Shown piece after piece: positions 14,175 through 22,628 of a stretch of 45,451 nt of DNA. How positions within the stretch are numbered: position 1 is the first letter of the stretch; the number at the start of each line of letters is the position of its first letter. The stretch comes from Thiomonas sp. FB-6 (GTDB lineage: Bacteria > Pseudomonadota > Gammaproteobacteria > Burkholderiales > Burkholderiaceae_C). A model generated the notes under the pieces. That model did not search any database. It was not told the DNA's origin and saw only the letters and a list, made by a program, of their open reading frames with translations. The stretch spans positions 1 to 45,451 of the forward strand of contig NZ_KB898496.1 in NCBI RefSeq assembly GCF_000377645.1, in the 5' to 3' direction. The translations under genes were made by a program, and so were the position numbers.

Positions 14175-17030
14175 ATGACCATCCAGCAGCAACGCGCGAA
14201 CTCCTATCTGTTCGGCGGCAACGCTCCCTATGTCGAGGAGCTGTACGAAACCTACCTGTCCAACCCGGGAGCCGTGCCCGATCACTGGCGCGACTATTTC
14301 GACGCGCTGCAGCACGTGCCGGCGGTGGACGGCAGCAATTCCCGCGACATTCCGCACGCCCCGGTGGTGTCGGCCTTCGCGCAGCGCGCCCGCAGCGGGC
14401 CGGCGCGTGCGATCCAGCTGGGCGCCGACGTCGAGCTTTCGCGCAAGCGCGTTGCCGCGCAGCAACTGATCGCCGCCTACCGCAACGTCGGCGTGCGCTG
14501 GGCGGACCTCGATCCCCTCAAGCGCGCCGAGCGCCCCCAGATTCCCGACCTGGAGCCTTCCTTCTACGGTTTCAGCGACGCCGACCTGGAAACCAGCTTC
14601 AACGTCAGCAACACCTATTTCGGCCAGGAGACGATGACGCTGCGCGAGCTCATCAACAACCTGCACGAAACCTACTGCGGCTCCATCGGCGCCGAGTTCA
14701 TGTACCTCAGCGACCAGGGCCAGAAGCGCTGGTGGCAGCAGCGCCTGGAGAGCATCCGCACGCGCCCCAGCATGAGCGCCGAGAAGAAGCGCGACATCCT
14801 GGACAAGCTGACCGCCGCCGAGGGCCTCGAGCGCTACCTGGCCACGCGCTACGTGGGCCAGAAGCGCTTTTCGCTGGAAGGCGGCGAGAGCTTCATCGTC
14901 GGCATGGACGAGGTCATCCAGCGCGGCGCCGAACGCGGCGCGCAGGAAGTGATCATCGGCATGGCCCATCGCGGCCGCCTGAACGTGCTGGTGAACACCC
15001 TGGGCAAGCGTCCCAAGGACCTGTTCGACGAATTCGAGGGCAAGCACGCCTCCGACCTGCCCTCGGGCGACGTGAAGTACCACCAGGGCTTTTCCAGCGA
15101 CGTGTCCACTCCGTCGGGCCCGATCCACCTGTCTCTGGCCTTCAACCCCTCGCACCTGGAGATCGTCAACCCGGTGGTCGAGGGCTCGGTGCGCGCGCGC
15201 CAGGAGCGCCGCGGCGACAAGCGCGGCGAGCAGGTGCTGCCGGTGCTGGTGCACGGCGACGCCTCCTTCGCCGGCCAGGGCGTGATCATGGAAACCCTGG
15301 CGCTGGCGCAGACCCGCGGCTACTCCACCGGCGGCACGCTGCACATCGTCATCAACAACCAGATCGGCTTCACCACCTCCGATCCGCGCGACACGCGCTC
15401 CACGCTGTACTGCACGGACGTGGTGAAGATGATCGAGGCGCCGGTGCTGCACGTCAACGGCGACGACCCCGAAGCCGTGGCGCTGTGCTGCGAGCTGGCC
15501 GTGGACTACCGCGCCGAGTTCGGCCACGACGTGGTGGTCGACATCGTTTGTTTCCGCAAGCTGGGCCACAACGAGCAGGACACGCCGGCGGTGACCCAGC
15601 CGCTGATGTACAAGAAGATCGCCGCCCACCCGGGCACGCGCAAGCTCTACGCCGACCGCCTGGCCAGCCAGGGCGTGATCAGCGACGCCGACGGCGACGC
15701 CATGGTGCAGGGTTTCCGCCAGGCCATGGAGGACGGCGAGCGCGCGCTCGAGCCCGTGCTGTCGAACTACAAGAGCAAGTTCGCGGTCGACTGGAGCAAC
15801 TTCCTCAACCGCAAGTGGACCGACAGCGCCGACACCTCGCTGCCGATGACCGAGCTCAAGCGCCTGGCCGAGCGCATCACCACCATTCCGGCGGACATGA
15901 AGCTGCACTCGCTGGTGGAGAAGGTGGTGGCCGACCGCGCGCGCATGGGGCGCGGCGAGCTCAGCCTGGACTGGGGCATGGGCGAGCACCTGGCCTTCGC
16001 CTCGCTGGTGGCCAACGGCTACCCGGTGCGCCTGTCGGGCGAGGACTGCGGGCGCGGCACCTTCAGCCACCGCCACGCGGTGCTGCACGACCAGAAGCGC
16101 GAGCGCTGGGACGCCGGCACCTACGTGCCGCTGCAGAACGTCTCGGAGGACCAGGCTCCCTTCGTGGTCATCGACTCCATCCTGTCGGAGGAGGCGGTGC
16201 TGGGATTCGAGTACGGCTACTCCACCGCCGATCCCAACACCCTGGTGATCTGGGAAGCGCAGTTCGGCGACTTCGCCAATGGCGCGCAGGTGCTGATCGA
16301 CCAGTTCATCTCGGCCGGCGAGGTCAAGTGGGGCCGCGCCTCCGGCCTGACCCTGATGCTGCCGCATGGCTACGAAGGCCAGGGTCCCGAGCACTCCTCG
16401 GCGCGTCTGGAGCGCTATCTGCAGCTGTGCGCCGAGACCAACATGCAGGTGTGCCAGCCCACGAATCCGGCGCAGATCTTCCACCTGCTGCGTCGGCAGA
16501 TGATCCGCCAGTTCCGCAAGCCGCTGGTGATCATGACCCCGAAGTCGCTGCTGCGCCATCCGGAGGCCCGTTCGGACCTCACCGAGCTGGCCAACAGCCA
16601 CTTCCACACGGTGCTGGCCGAGCGCGACGAGCTCGACGACGCCAAGGTCAAGCGCGTGGTGGCCTGCAGCGGGCGCGTGTACTACGACCTGCTCGCCGAG
16701 CGCCGCCAGCGCGAGCTGCACGACGTGGCCATCGTGCGCCTGGAGCAGCTCTATCCCTTCCCGCACAAGGCCTTCGCGGCCGAACTGCGCCGCTACCCCA
16801 ACCTGCGCGATGTCGTGTGGTGCCAGGACGAGCCGCAGAACCAGGGCTCGTGGTTCTTCATCCAGCACCACGTGCACGAGAACCTGCAGGAAGGCCAGCG
16901 CCTGGGCTACGCCGGACGCCCGGCCTCGGCCTCCACCGCGGTGGGCTACTACGCCAAGCACGCGGAGCAGCAGAAGGAACTGATCGCCGCCGCCTTCGGC
17001 AAGCTCAAGGGCTTCGTGCTCACCAAGTGA
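14175..17030 (+). CDS. sucA: 2-oxoglutarate dehydrogenase E1 component
   Basis: Thiamine diphosphate enzyme that decarboxylates 2-oxoglutarate and transfers the succinyl group to SucB in the TCA cycle. It has 951 residues, normal for the family. The start region (NSYLFGGNAPYVEELYE, followed by NPGAVPDHWRDYF) is the usual E1o N-terminus. IIGMAHRGRLNVLVN, GDASFAGQGVI and QDEPQNQGSWFF are E1o core motifs. The frame is open 168 nt further upstream but the family N-terminus begins at this ATG. The ribosome site (GTGAG) is weak. sucB follows after 147 bp that contain a large hairpin. Confidence 0.96.
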   Translation: MTIQQQRANSYLFGGNAPYVEELYETYLSNPGAVPDHWRDYFDALQHVPAVDGSNSRDIPHAPVVSAFAQRARSGPARAIQLGADVELSRKRVAAQQLIAAYRNVGVRWADLDPLKRAERPQIPDLEPSFYGFSDADLETSFNVSNTYFGQETMTLRELINNLHETYCGSIGAEFMYLSDQGQKRWWQQRLESIRTRPSMSAEKKRDILDKLTAAEGLERYLATRYVGQKRFSLEGGESFIVGMDEVIQRGAERGAQEVIIGMAHRGRLNVLVNTLGKRPKDLFDEFEGKHASDLPSGDVKYHQGFSSDVSTPSGPIHLSLAFNPSHLEIVNPVVEGSVRARQERRGDKRGEQVLPVLVHGDASFAGQGVIMETLALAQTRGYSTGGTLHIVINNQIGFTTSDPRDTRSTLYCTDVVKMIEAPVLHVNGDDPEAVALCCELAVDYRAEFGHDVVVDIVCFRKLGHNEQDTPAVTQPLMYKKIAAHPGTRKLYADRLASQGVISDADGDAMVQGFRQAMEDGERALEPVLSNYKSKFAVDWSNFLNRKWTDSADTSLPMTELKRLAERITTIPADMKLHSLVEKVVADRARMGRGELSLDWGMGEHLAFASLVANGYPVRLSGEDCGRGTFSHRHAVLHDQKRERWDAGTYVPLQNVSEDQAPFVVIDSILSEEAVLGFEYGYSTADPNTLVIWEAQFGDFANGAQVLIDQFISAGEVKWGRASGLTLMLPHGYEGQGPEHSSARLERYLQLCAETNMQVCQPTNPAQIFHLLRRQMIRQFRKPLVIMTPKSLLRHPEARSDLTELANSHFHTVLAERDELDDAKVKRVVACSGRVYYDLLAERRQRELHDVAIVRLEQLYPFPHKAFAAELRRYPNLRDVVWCQDEPQNQGSWFFIQHHVHENLQEGQRLGYAGRPASASTAVGYYAKHAEQQKELIAAAFGKLKGFVLTK

Positions 17031-17058
17031 GGCACCGCACGCGGCGCGCGGGCGTGAG

Positions 17059-17102
17059 CGCGCGTGCCGGGACCCGTCCGATCCGGCCCCGGCATGCGCG
17101 CG
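17059..17102 (+). repeat. Intercistronic inverted repeat between sucA and sucB
   Basis: CGCGCGTGCCGGG (17059-17071) can pair with CCCGGCATGCGCGCG (17088-17102) with a small bulge or mismatch, giving a long GC stem with a 16-nt loop. No T-run follows, so an mRNA-stability role is more likely than termination. Confidence 0.5.
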
Positions 17103-17177
17103 CGACCCCCGCCGCACGCCGGCCCTGCCGCCCCGCTCGTCACACCCAACAACACCTACCCATCGCGAGACTCCACC

Positions 17178-18458
17178 ATGGCACAGATTGATGTCAAGGT
17201 TCCCCAGCTTTCCGAATCCGTGGCCGAAGCCACGTTGCTGCAGTGGAAGAAAAAGCCCGGCGAAGCCGTGGCGCAGGACGAGATCCTGATCGAGATCGAG
17301 ACCGACAAGGTCGTGCTCGAAGTCCCGGCGCCGGCCGCCGGCGTGCTGGCCGGCATCGTCAAGGGCGACGGTGCCACCGTGGTCGCCGACGAAGTCATCG
17401 CCACCATCGACACCGCCGCGAAACCCGGCGCCGCGGCTCCCGCAGCCGCTCCGGCCCCGGCCGCGGCAGCGGCCTCGGCGCCTGCCGCGGCGCCCGCCGC
17501 CGCCGCGCCGGCTGCCGGCGCGGCGTCCGGCGTGGCCATGCCGGCGGCGGCCAAGATCCTGGGCGAGCAGGGCATCGACCCCGGCTCGGTGGCGGGCAGC
17601 GGCCGTGGCGGCCGCGTGACCAAGGGCGACGCACTGGCCGTGGCCGCCGCCAGGGCCGCGGCACCCGCGGCCGCGGCCGCGGCGGCCGGCGCGCCCTTCA
17701 ACACCCCGCAGGCGCTGCCCCAGGTGGAGGCCCGCGTGGACCTGTCGGCCTACGACGAGCGCCCCGAGCAGCGCGTGCCGATGAGCCGCCTGCGCGCGCG
17801 CATCGCGCAGCGCCTGTTGCAGTCGCAGTCCGAGAACGCGATCCTGACCACCTTCAACGAGGTGAACATGAAGCCGGTCATGGACCTGCGCAACGCGCAC
17901 AAGGACCGATTCGAGAAGGAACACGGGGTCAAGCTCGGCTTCATGAGCTTTTTCGTCAAGGCCGCGGTGCATGCGCTGCGCAAGTACCCGGTCCTCAACG
18001 CCTCGGTCGACGGCAACGACATCATCTACCACGGCTACTTCGACATCGGCATCGCGGTGGGCAGCCCGCGCGGCCTGGTGGTGCCCATCCTGCGCAACGT
18101 GGACCAGCTCAGCTTCGCCGACATCGAACGCCAGATCGCCGAGTTCGGCGCGAAGGCGCGCGACGGCAAGCTGGCCATCGAGGACCTCACCGGCGGCACC
18201 TTCTCCATCAGCAACGGCGGTGTGTTCGGCTCGATGCTGTCGACCCCGATCATCAACCCCCCGCAGGCGGCGATCCTGGGCGTGCACGCGACCAAGGACC
18301 GGCCGGTGGTGGAAAACGGGCAGGTCGTGATCCGCCCGATCAACTACCTGGCGATGAGCTACGACCACCGCATCATCGACGGCCGCGAAGCGGTGCTGGG
18401 CCTGGTGGCCATGAAGGAGGCGCTGGAAGATCCCGCGCGCCTGCTGCTCAACCTGTGA
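17178..18458 (+). CDS. sucB: Dihydrolipoyl succinyltransferase (2-oxoglutarate dehydrogenase E2)
   Basis: Core enzyme of the OGDH complex that passes succinyl from the lipoyl arm to CoA; 426 residues. There is one lipoyl domain (about 1-77, lipoylated Lys in ETDKVVLEV), an Ala/Pro hinge, a peripheral subunit-binding domain ([19 protein letters not shown]), a second Ala-rich linker and the catalytic domain ending [13 protein letters not shown] with the active His. The start is the ATG giving [14 protein letters not shown]; the longer open frame upstream is not used. lpd follows within 8 bp. Confidence 0.96.
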   Translation: MAQIDVKVPQLSESVAEATLLQWKKKPGEAVAQDEILIEIETDKVVLEVPAPAAGVLAGIVKGDGATVVADEVIATIDTAAKPGAAAPAAAPAPAAAAASAPAAAPAAAAPAAGAASGVAMPAAAKILGEQGIDPGSVAGSGRGGRVTKGDALAVAAARAAAPAAAAAAAGAPFNTPQALPQVEARVDLSAYDERPEQRVPMSRLRARIAQRLLQSQSENAILTTFNEVNMKPVMDLRNAHKDRFEKEHGVKLGFMSFFVKAAVHALRKYPVLNASVDGNDIIYHGYFDIGIAVGSPRGLVVPILRNVDQLSFADIERQIAEFGAKARDGKLAIEDLTGGTFSISNGGVFGSMLSTPIINPPQAAILGVHATKDRPVVENGQVVIRPINYLAMSYDHRIIDGREAVLGLVAMKEALEDPARLLLNL

Positions 18459-18466
18459 GGCTCGCG

Positions 18467-19894
18467 ATGGACCACGATCTGATCGTCATCGGCGCCGGCC
18501 CCGGGGGCTACATCGCCGCCATCCGCGCCGCCCAGCTGGGCCTTTCGGTGGCCTGCATCGACGACTGGAGCCGCGACGACGGCGGCCCGGCGCCGGGGGG
18601 CACCTGCACCAACGTGGGCTGCATCCCGTCCAAGGCGATGCTGCAGTCCTCCGAGCACTACGAGCACGTCGCTCACGGCATGGCCGAGCACGGCATCGAG
18701 GTGGGCTCGGTCAAGCTCGACCTGGCGCGCATGCTGGCGCGCAAGCAGCAGGTGGTGCGCCAGAACAACGACGGCATCCTCTACCTGTTCAAGAAGAACA
18801 AGGTCAAGTTCCTGCACGGCCGCGCGGCCTTCGCCGCCCAGGTCGACGGCGGCTTCGAGATCGAGGTCTCGGGGGCCGAGCAGGCCCGGCTGCGCGCGCG
18901 CCACGTGATCGTGGCCACCGGCTCGCGCCCGCGCGCGCTGCCGGGGGTGGAGTTCGACGAGAAGCGCGTGCTGTCGAACACCGGCGCGCTGGCGCTGCAG
19001 AAAGTGCCCGAGCGCATGGGCATCATCGGCGCCGGGGTCATCGGGCTGGAGATGGGCTCGGTGTGGCGCCGCCTGGGCGCCAAGGTCACGGTGCTGGAGG
19101 CCCTGCCCGAGTTCCTCGGCGCGGCCGACGCGCAGGTGGCCAAGGAGGCCATGAAGCAGTTCACGCGCCAGGGCCTGGACATCCAGCTCGGCGTGAAGAT
19201 CGCCGAGGTCAAGCCCGCGGCCAAGAATGGCCCGGTCAAGCTGCGCTACGCCGACGCCAAGGGCGCCGAGCAGACCCTGGAGGTGGACGCGCTGATGGTG
19301 TCCATCGGACGCCTGCCCCATACCGAGGGCCTGCAGCTCGACAAGGTGGGGGTGAAGACCGACGAGCGCGGATTCGTCGTGGTCGACGGCGACTGCCGCA
19401 CCGAGGTGCCCGGCATCTGGGCCGTCGGCGACGTGGTGCGCGGGCCGATGCTGGCGCACAAGGCCGAGGAGGAGGGCGTGGCCGTGGCCGAGCGACTGGC
19501 CGGGCAGAAGCCGCACGTGGACTTCAATACCGTGCCCTGGGTGATCTACACCAGCCCCGAGATCGCCTGGGTGGGCCAGACCGAACAGGCGCTGAAGGCG
19601 GCCGGGCGCGCCTACAAGGCCGGCAGCTTCCCCTTCATGGCCAACGGGCGCGCGCGGGCCCTGGGCGACACCACGGGTTTCGTGAAAATGCTCGCCGACG
19701 CCAGCACCGACGAGATCCTGGGGGTGCACGTGATCGGCCCGCTGGCCTCCGAGCTGATCGCCGAGGCGGCGGTGGCCATGGAATTCAAGGCTAGTGCCGA
19801 GGACATCGCGCGCATCTGCCATGCCCACCCGACGCTGTCGGAGGCGATGAAGGAAGCCGCGCTGGCCACCGACTCGCGGGCGCTGAACTTCTGA
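18467..19894 (+). CDS. lpd: Dihydrolipoamide dehydrogenase (OGDH E3)
   Basis: E3 flavoprotein without lipoyl domain, 475 residues. It has the FAD motif GAGPGGYIAA, the redox Cys pair in GGTCTNVGCIPSK, the NAD site GAGVIGLEMG and the C-terminal CHAHPTLSEAMKEA with the catalytic His/Glu. The gene lies 8 bp after sucB, so it is co-translated in the OGDH operon. A second E3 for PDH is at the left end of the window, so the two complexes have dedicated E3 enzymes. Confidence 0.96.
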   Translation: MDHDLIVIGAGPGGYIAAIRAAQLGLSVACIDDWSRDDGGPAPGGTCTNVGCIPSKAMLQSSEHYEHVAHGMAEHGIEVGSVKLDLARMLARKQQVVRQNNDGILYLFKKNKVKFLHGRAAFAAQVDGGFEIEVSGAEQARLRARHVIVATGSRPRALPGVEFDEKRVLSNTGALALQKVPERMGIIGAGVIGLEMGSVWRRLGAKVTVLEALPEFLGAADAQVAKEAMKQFTRQGLDIQLGVKIAEVKPAAKNGPVKLRYADAKGAEQTLEVDALMVSIGRLPHTEGLQLDKVGVKTDERGFVVVDGDCRTEVPGIWAVGDVVRGPMLAHKAEEEGVAVAERLAGQKPHVDFNTVPWVIYTSPEIAWVGQTEQALKAAGRAYKAGSFPFMANGRARALGDTTGFVKMLADASTDEILGVHVIGPLASELIAEAAVAMEFKASAEDIARICHAHPTLSEAMKEAALATDSRALNF

Positions 19895-19955
19895 GCCTGG
19901 CGCCGGCCGCCGCGCGCCGCCCCGGCGCGCGGCCCGGCGCGGCCCGCCCCTTGCG

Positions 19956-21053
19956 ATGAACGTCACCGACCACGCCCTGGCGTACCTGGGCGAGCGCGGC
20001 TTCGTGGCCGACGCGGCGCAGCGCGCCGCGATGGAGCGCCTGCAGCTCGCCTACGACGAGTGGACCGCCTACAAGTCGCGCCGCTCCAGCGCGGTGCGGC
20101 GCATGCTCGTGCACCCCGAGCTGCCCCGCGGCGTGTACCTGTGGGGCGGGGTCGGGCGCGGCAAGAGCTTCCTCATGGACGCCTTCTACGCCACCGTCCC
20201 GGTGGTGCGCAAGACGCGGCTGCATTTCCACGAGTTCATGCGCGAGGTGCAGCGCGAACTGGCCGGCCTGCAGGGCACCGCCAATCCCCTGCAGGAACTG
20301 TCGCGGCGCATCGCGCGGCGCTTCCGCCTGATCTGTTTCGACGAGTTCCACATCAGCGACGTGACCGACGCGATGATCCTCGACCGCTTGCTGCAAAGCC
20401 TGTTCGAGGACGGCGTGGTGCTGATGACCACCAGCAATTTCCACCCCGACGACCTCTACCCCGACGGCCTGCACCGCGACCGCATCCTGCCGGCCATCGA
20501 GCGCCTGAAGGCGCATCTGGACATCGTGCGCGTGGACGCGGGCATCGACTACCGGCAGCAGGCCCTGCGCGGCATGACCGTCTACCACCATCCGCTGGGC
20601 GAGGCGGCAGACGCGGCCATGCGCGCCAGCTACGAACGCCTGGCCGAGGGCGGCGACGAGAACCCGGTGCTGGTGGTCGAGCAGCGTACGCTGCCCGCGC
20701 TGCGCCGCTCCGGAGGCGTGGCCTGGTTCGATTTCCAGACCCTGTGCAACACCCCGCGCTCGCAGAACGACTACCTGGAGCTGAGCGCGCGTTTCCACAC
20801 CCTGCTGCTCAGCGGGGTGCCGCGCATGAGCCCGGAGATGGCCACCGCGGCGCGGCGCTTCACCTTGCTGGTGGACGTGCTGTACGACCGTGGCGTGAAG
20901 CTGGTGATGTCGGCCGAGGTCGAGCCGGCCTCGCTGTATGCTGCGGGGACTCTGGCCTACGAATTCGAGCGTACCGTCTCGCGCCTGCTGGAGATGCAGA
21001 CTCCGGCGTACCTGGAGCGGCAGCGGCGCGAGGTGAACACCGCACTGACCTGA
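19956..21053 (+). CDS. zapE: Cell division ATPase ZapE (AFG1-like)
   Basis: AFG1/LACE1-type P-loop ATPase, 365 residues; in E. coli ZapE acts at the Z-ring under stress. Walker A is GGVGRGKS (64-71) and the Walker B-like segment is LICFDEFHISDVTDAM. TTSNFHPDDLYPDGLHRDRI is the family sensor region. It follows lpd by 61 bp, a common arrangement in betaproteobacteria, and its stop codon shares a base with the start of the next gene (TGATG). No clear ribosome site precedes the ATG. Confidence 0.92.
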   Translation: MNVTDHALAYLGERGFVADAAQRAAMERLQLAYDEWTAYKSRRSSAVRRMLVHPELPRGVYLWGGVGRGKSFLMDAFYATVPVVRKTRLHFHEFMREVQRELAGLQGTANPLQELSRRIARRFRLICFDEFHISDVTDAMILDRLLQSLFEDGVVLMTTSNFHPDDLYPDGLHRDRILPAIERLKAHLDIVRVDAGIDYRQQALRGMTVYHHPLGEAADAAMRASYERLAEGGDENPVLVVEQRTLPALRRSGGVAWFDFQTLCNTPRSQNDYLELSARFHTLLLSGVPRMSPEMATAARRFTLLVDVLYDRGVKLVMSAEVEPASLYAAGTLAYEFERTVSRLLEMQTPAYLERQRREVNTALT

Positions 21054-21721
21054 TGAATGCTCTTGTTCGCGCCGTCGCGCGTGCCTGCCTGCCCTGCCTG
21101 CTCCTGCTGGCGGGGCCGGCGCGCGCCGGCGATGCGCCGGCCCCGGCCCTGACGGCCTCGCAGGTGCAGGCCGGGTTCCAGGCGCGGCAGGCCGAGCGCA
21201 GCCGGCTCGAGGCCGAGCGCCAGCGCCTGGCGCGCGACTACGCCGCCGAGCGTGCGCACTGCATGCAGCGCTTCCAGGTGTTCGCCTGCCTGGACGAGGC
21301 CGCCGGGCGCCACCGGCGACTCGACGGCGTGCTGGCCGAGCGCCAGCGCCGACTGGACCTGCTGGACCGCGAACAGCGGGCCGAGCAGGAGCGCGAGCGC
21401 GTGCGTGCGAACCTGGCCGCGCACGCCCAGGACCAGGCACGGCGCGCCGCCAGCCAGCGCGAGCAGGCGCGCCGAGCACAGGCGTCCGCACCCGCTCCCG
21501 CCAAGGCGCGGCCGGCTGCGCGCCCGGTGCAACCCGGCCGCGCGAGCACGCCGCCCCAGCCGCTGCAGAGCGCTTCGCAGGCCCGGCAGGCGCGCCGCGA
21601 GAGCCTGCAGCGCGAACAGTCGTATCAGAGCTTGCGCGAACGCGCCGGCGCCCAGCAGGGCAGCCCGGCGCCGGCGCTGCCGGTTCCGCCGGCTTCCGGC
21701 CCCTTGCAGTTCCCGCGCTGA
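21053..21721 (+). CDS. Exported coiled-coil protein with a conserved-looking Cys pair
   Basis: Function unknown; 222 residues. A signal peptide (about 1-25, ARAG) is followed by a charged, Arg/Glu/Gln-rich region predicted to form a coiled coil (about 35-150), then a Pro/Ala-rich tail. Cys70 and Cys79 stand in HCMQRFQVFACLDE. I recall similar CxxRFxVxxC segments in Burkholderiales hypothetical proteins, but cannot verify this. The ATG overlaps the zapE stop by one base, so translation is coupled to zapE. Periplasmic location is inferred from the signal. Confidence 0.8.
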   Translation: MNALVRAVARACLPCLLLLAGPARAGDAPAPALTASQVQAGFQARQAERSRLEAERQRLARDYAAERAHCMQRFQVFACLDEAAGRHRRLDGVLAERQRRLDLLDREQRAEQERERVRANLAAHAQDQARRAASQREQARRAQASAPAPAKARPAARPVQPGRASTPPQPLQSASQARQARRESLQREQSYQSLRERAGAQQGSPAPALPVPPASGPLQFPR

Positions 21722-21750
21722 GCCAACGCGCCGAGGCGGGGCGGCGGCGC

Positions 21751-22605
21751 TCAGCGCCGGCCGGGCTTGCCCGGCTTGTCCGCGGCCGGCGGGTCCAGCG
21801 GGGGGAATTCCAGGCGCGGCGGGCGCGGAGGCGGCGGCGGCGGCGCCTGCGCGATCAGCCGGATCACGGCCAGCGACAGGTTGTCGCCGCGCCCGCCCGC
21901 GCGCAGCCGGGCCTTGCCGATCAGGGTTTCGCAGGCCTCGCGCGGCTCCAGCGTGTCCACCGTGGCGCCCAGTTCGTGGTCGCCGAAGTAGTGCCAGACC
22001 CCGTCGGTGCACAGCAGCAGCGCATCGCCCCCCTGCAGTTGCAGCGCGTCGAGGCACAGAGGCGGGTCCTCGGCGGTGCCCAGGCTGGCGGTCAGCACGT
22101 TGCTCATCGGGTGGTTGCGCGCCATGGCCTCGGTCAATTCCCCGCTGTCGACCAGGTCCTGCACGTAGGAGTGGTCGCGGGTGCGGCGTTCCAACTGCCC
22201 CTGGCGGAACAGGTGGATGCGCGTATCCCCGATATGGGCCCAGCAGCAGGCGCCGTCCGGGTGCAGCAGCACGCAGGCCGCGGTCGAATGGGGCTCCTGC
22301 TCGGCCGAGATCGCCGTCAGGCGGATCATCGTGTGGGCTTCCTGCAGGATGGTCCTCAGCAGTTCCTGGGGATCGTCGGTGCCGGGGATGTAGCGCTCGA
22401 ACAGCTGGGTGGCGGTGATCATCACCTGGTCGGCGGCCATGCGTCCGCCGCTGCGCCCGCCCATGCCGTCGGCGACCACCGCCAGCAGCACGCCGCGCTG
22501 GCGCGGGTGCGCCAGCACCTCCACGCGATCCTGCTGGTATTCGCGGTCGCCGCGGTGGGTTCCGATGGAGGCCTGCAATTGCAGGCGTGCGGGCGCGGTT
22601 TTCAT
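21751..22605 (-). CDS. PP2C-type protein serine/threonine phosphatase
   Basis: Metal-dependent phosphatase, 284 residues, cytoplasmic with no membrane segment. Metal-binding motifs are visible: GDREYQQDRVEV, VADGMGGRSGG, IGDTRIHLF, LLLCTDGVW and GRGDNLSLAV. The lid-like NHPMSNVLTASLG stretch is also typical. No kinase or FHA gene lies next to it, so the partner kinase must be elsewhere. It diverges from dinG with overlapping 5' regions. A Pro-rich tail (after about 250) ends the protein. Confidence 0.9.
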   Translation of the reverse strand: MKTAPARLQLQASIGTHRGDREYQQDRVEVLAHPRQRGVLLAVVADGMGGRSGGRMAADQVMITATQLFERYIPGTDDPQELLRTILQEAHTMIRLTAISAEQEPHSTAACVLLHPDGACCWAHIGDTRIHLFRQGQLERRTRDHSYVQDLVDSGELTEAMARNHPMSNVLTASLGTAEDPPLCLDALQLQGGDALLLCTDGVWHYFGDHELGATVDTLEPREACETLIGKARLRAGGRGDNLSLAVIRLIAQAPPPPPPRPPRLEFPPLDPPAADKPGKPGRR

Positions 22606-22628
22606 GGCGCGGACAGGCGCTGCCTACA

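Noticed and set aside
14130-18368. A 1412-codon open frame on the minus strand across sucA and sucB
   Set aside because: It is antisense to two clear enzymes with complete family motifs; its product is His/Arg/Gly-rich with no domain. GC-biased codons leave the complementary frame without stops.
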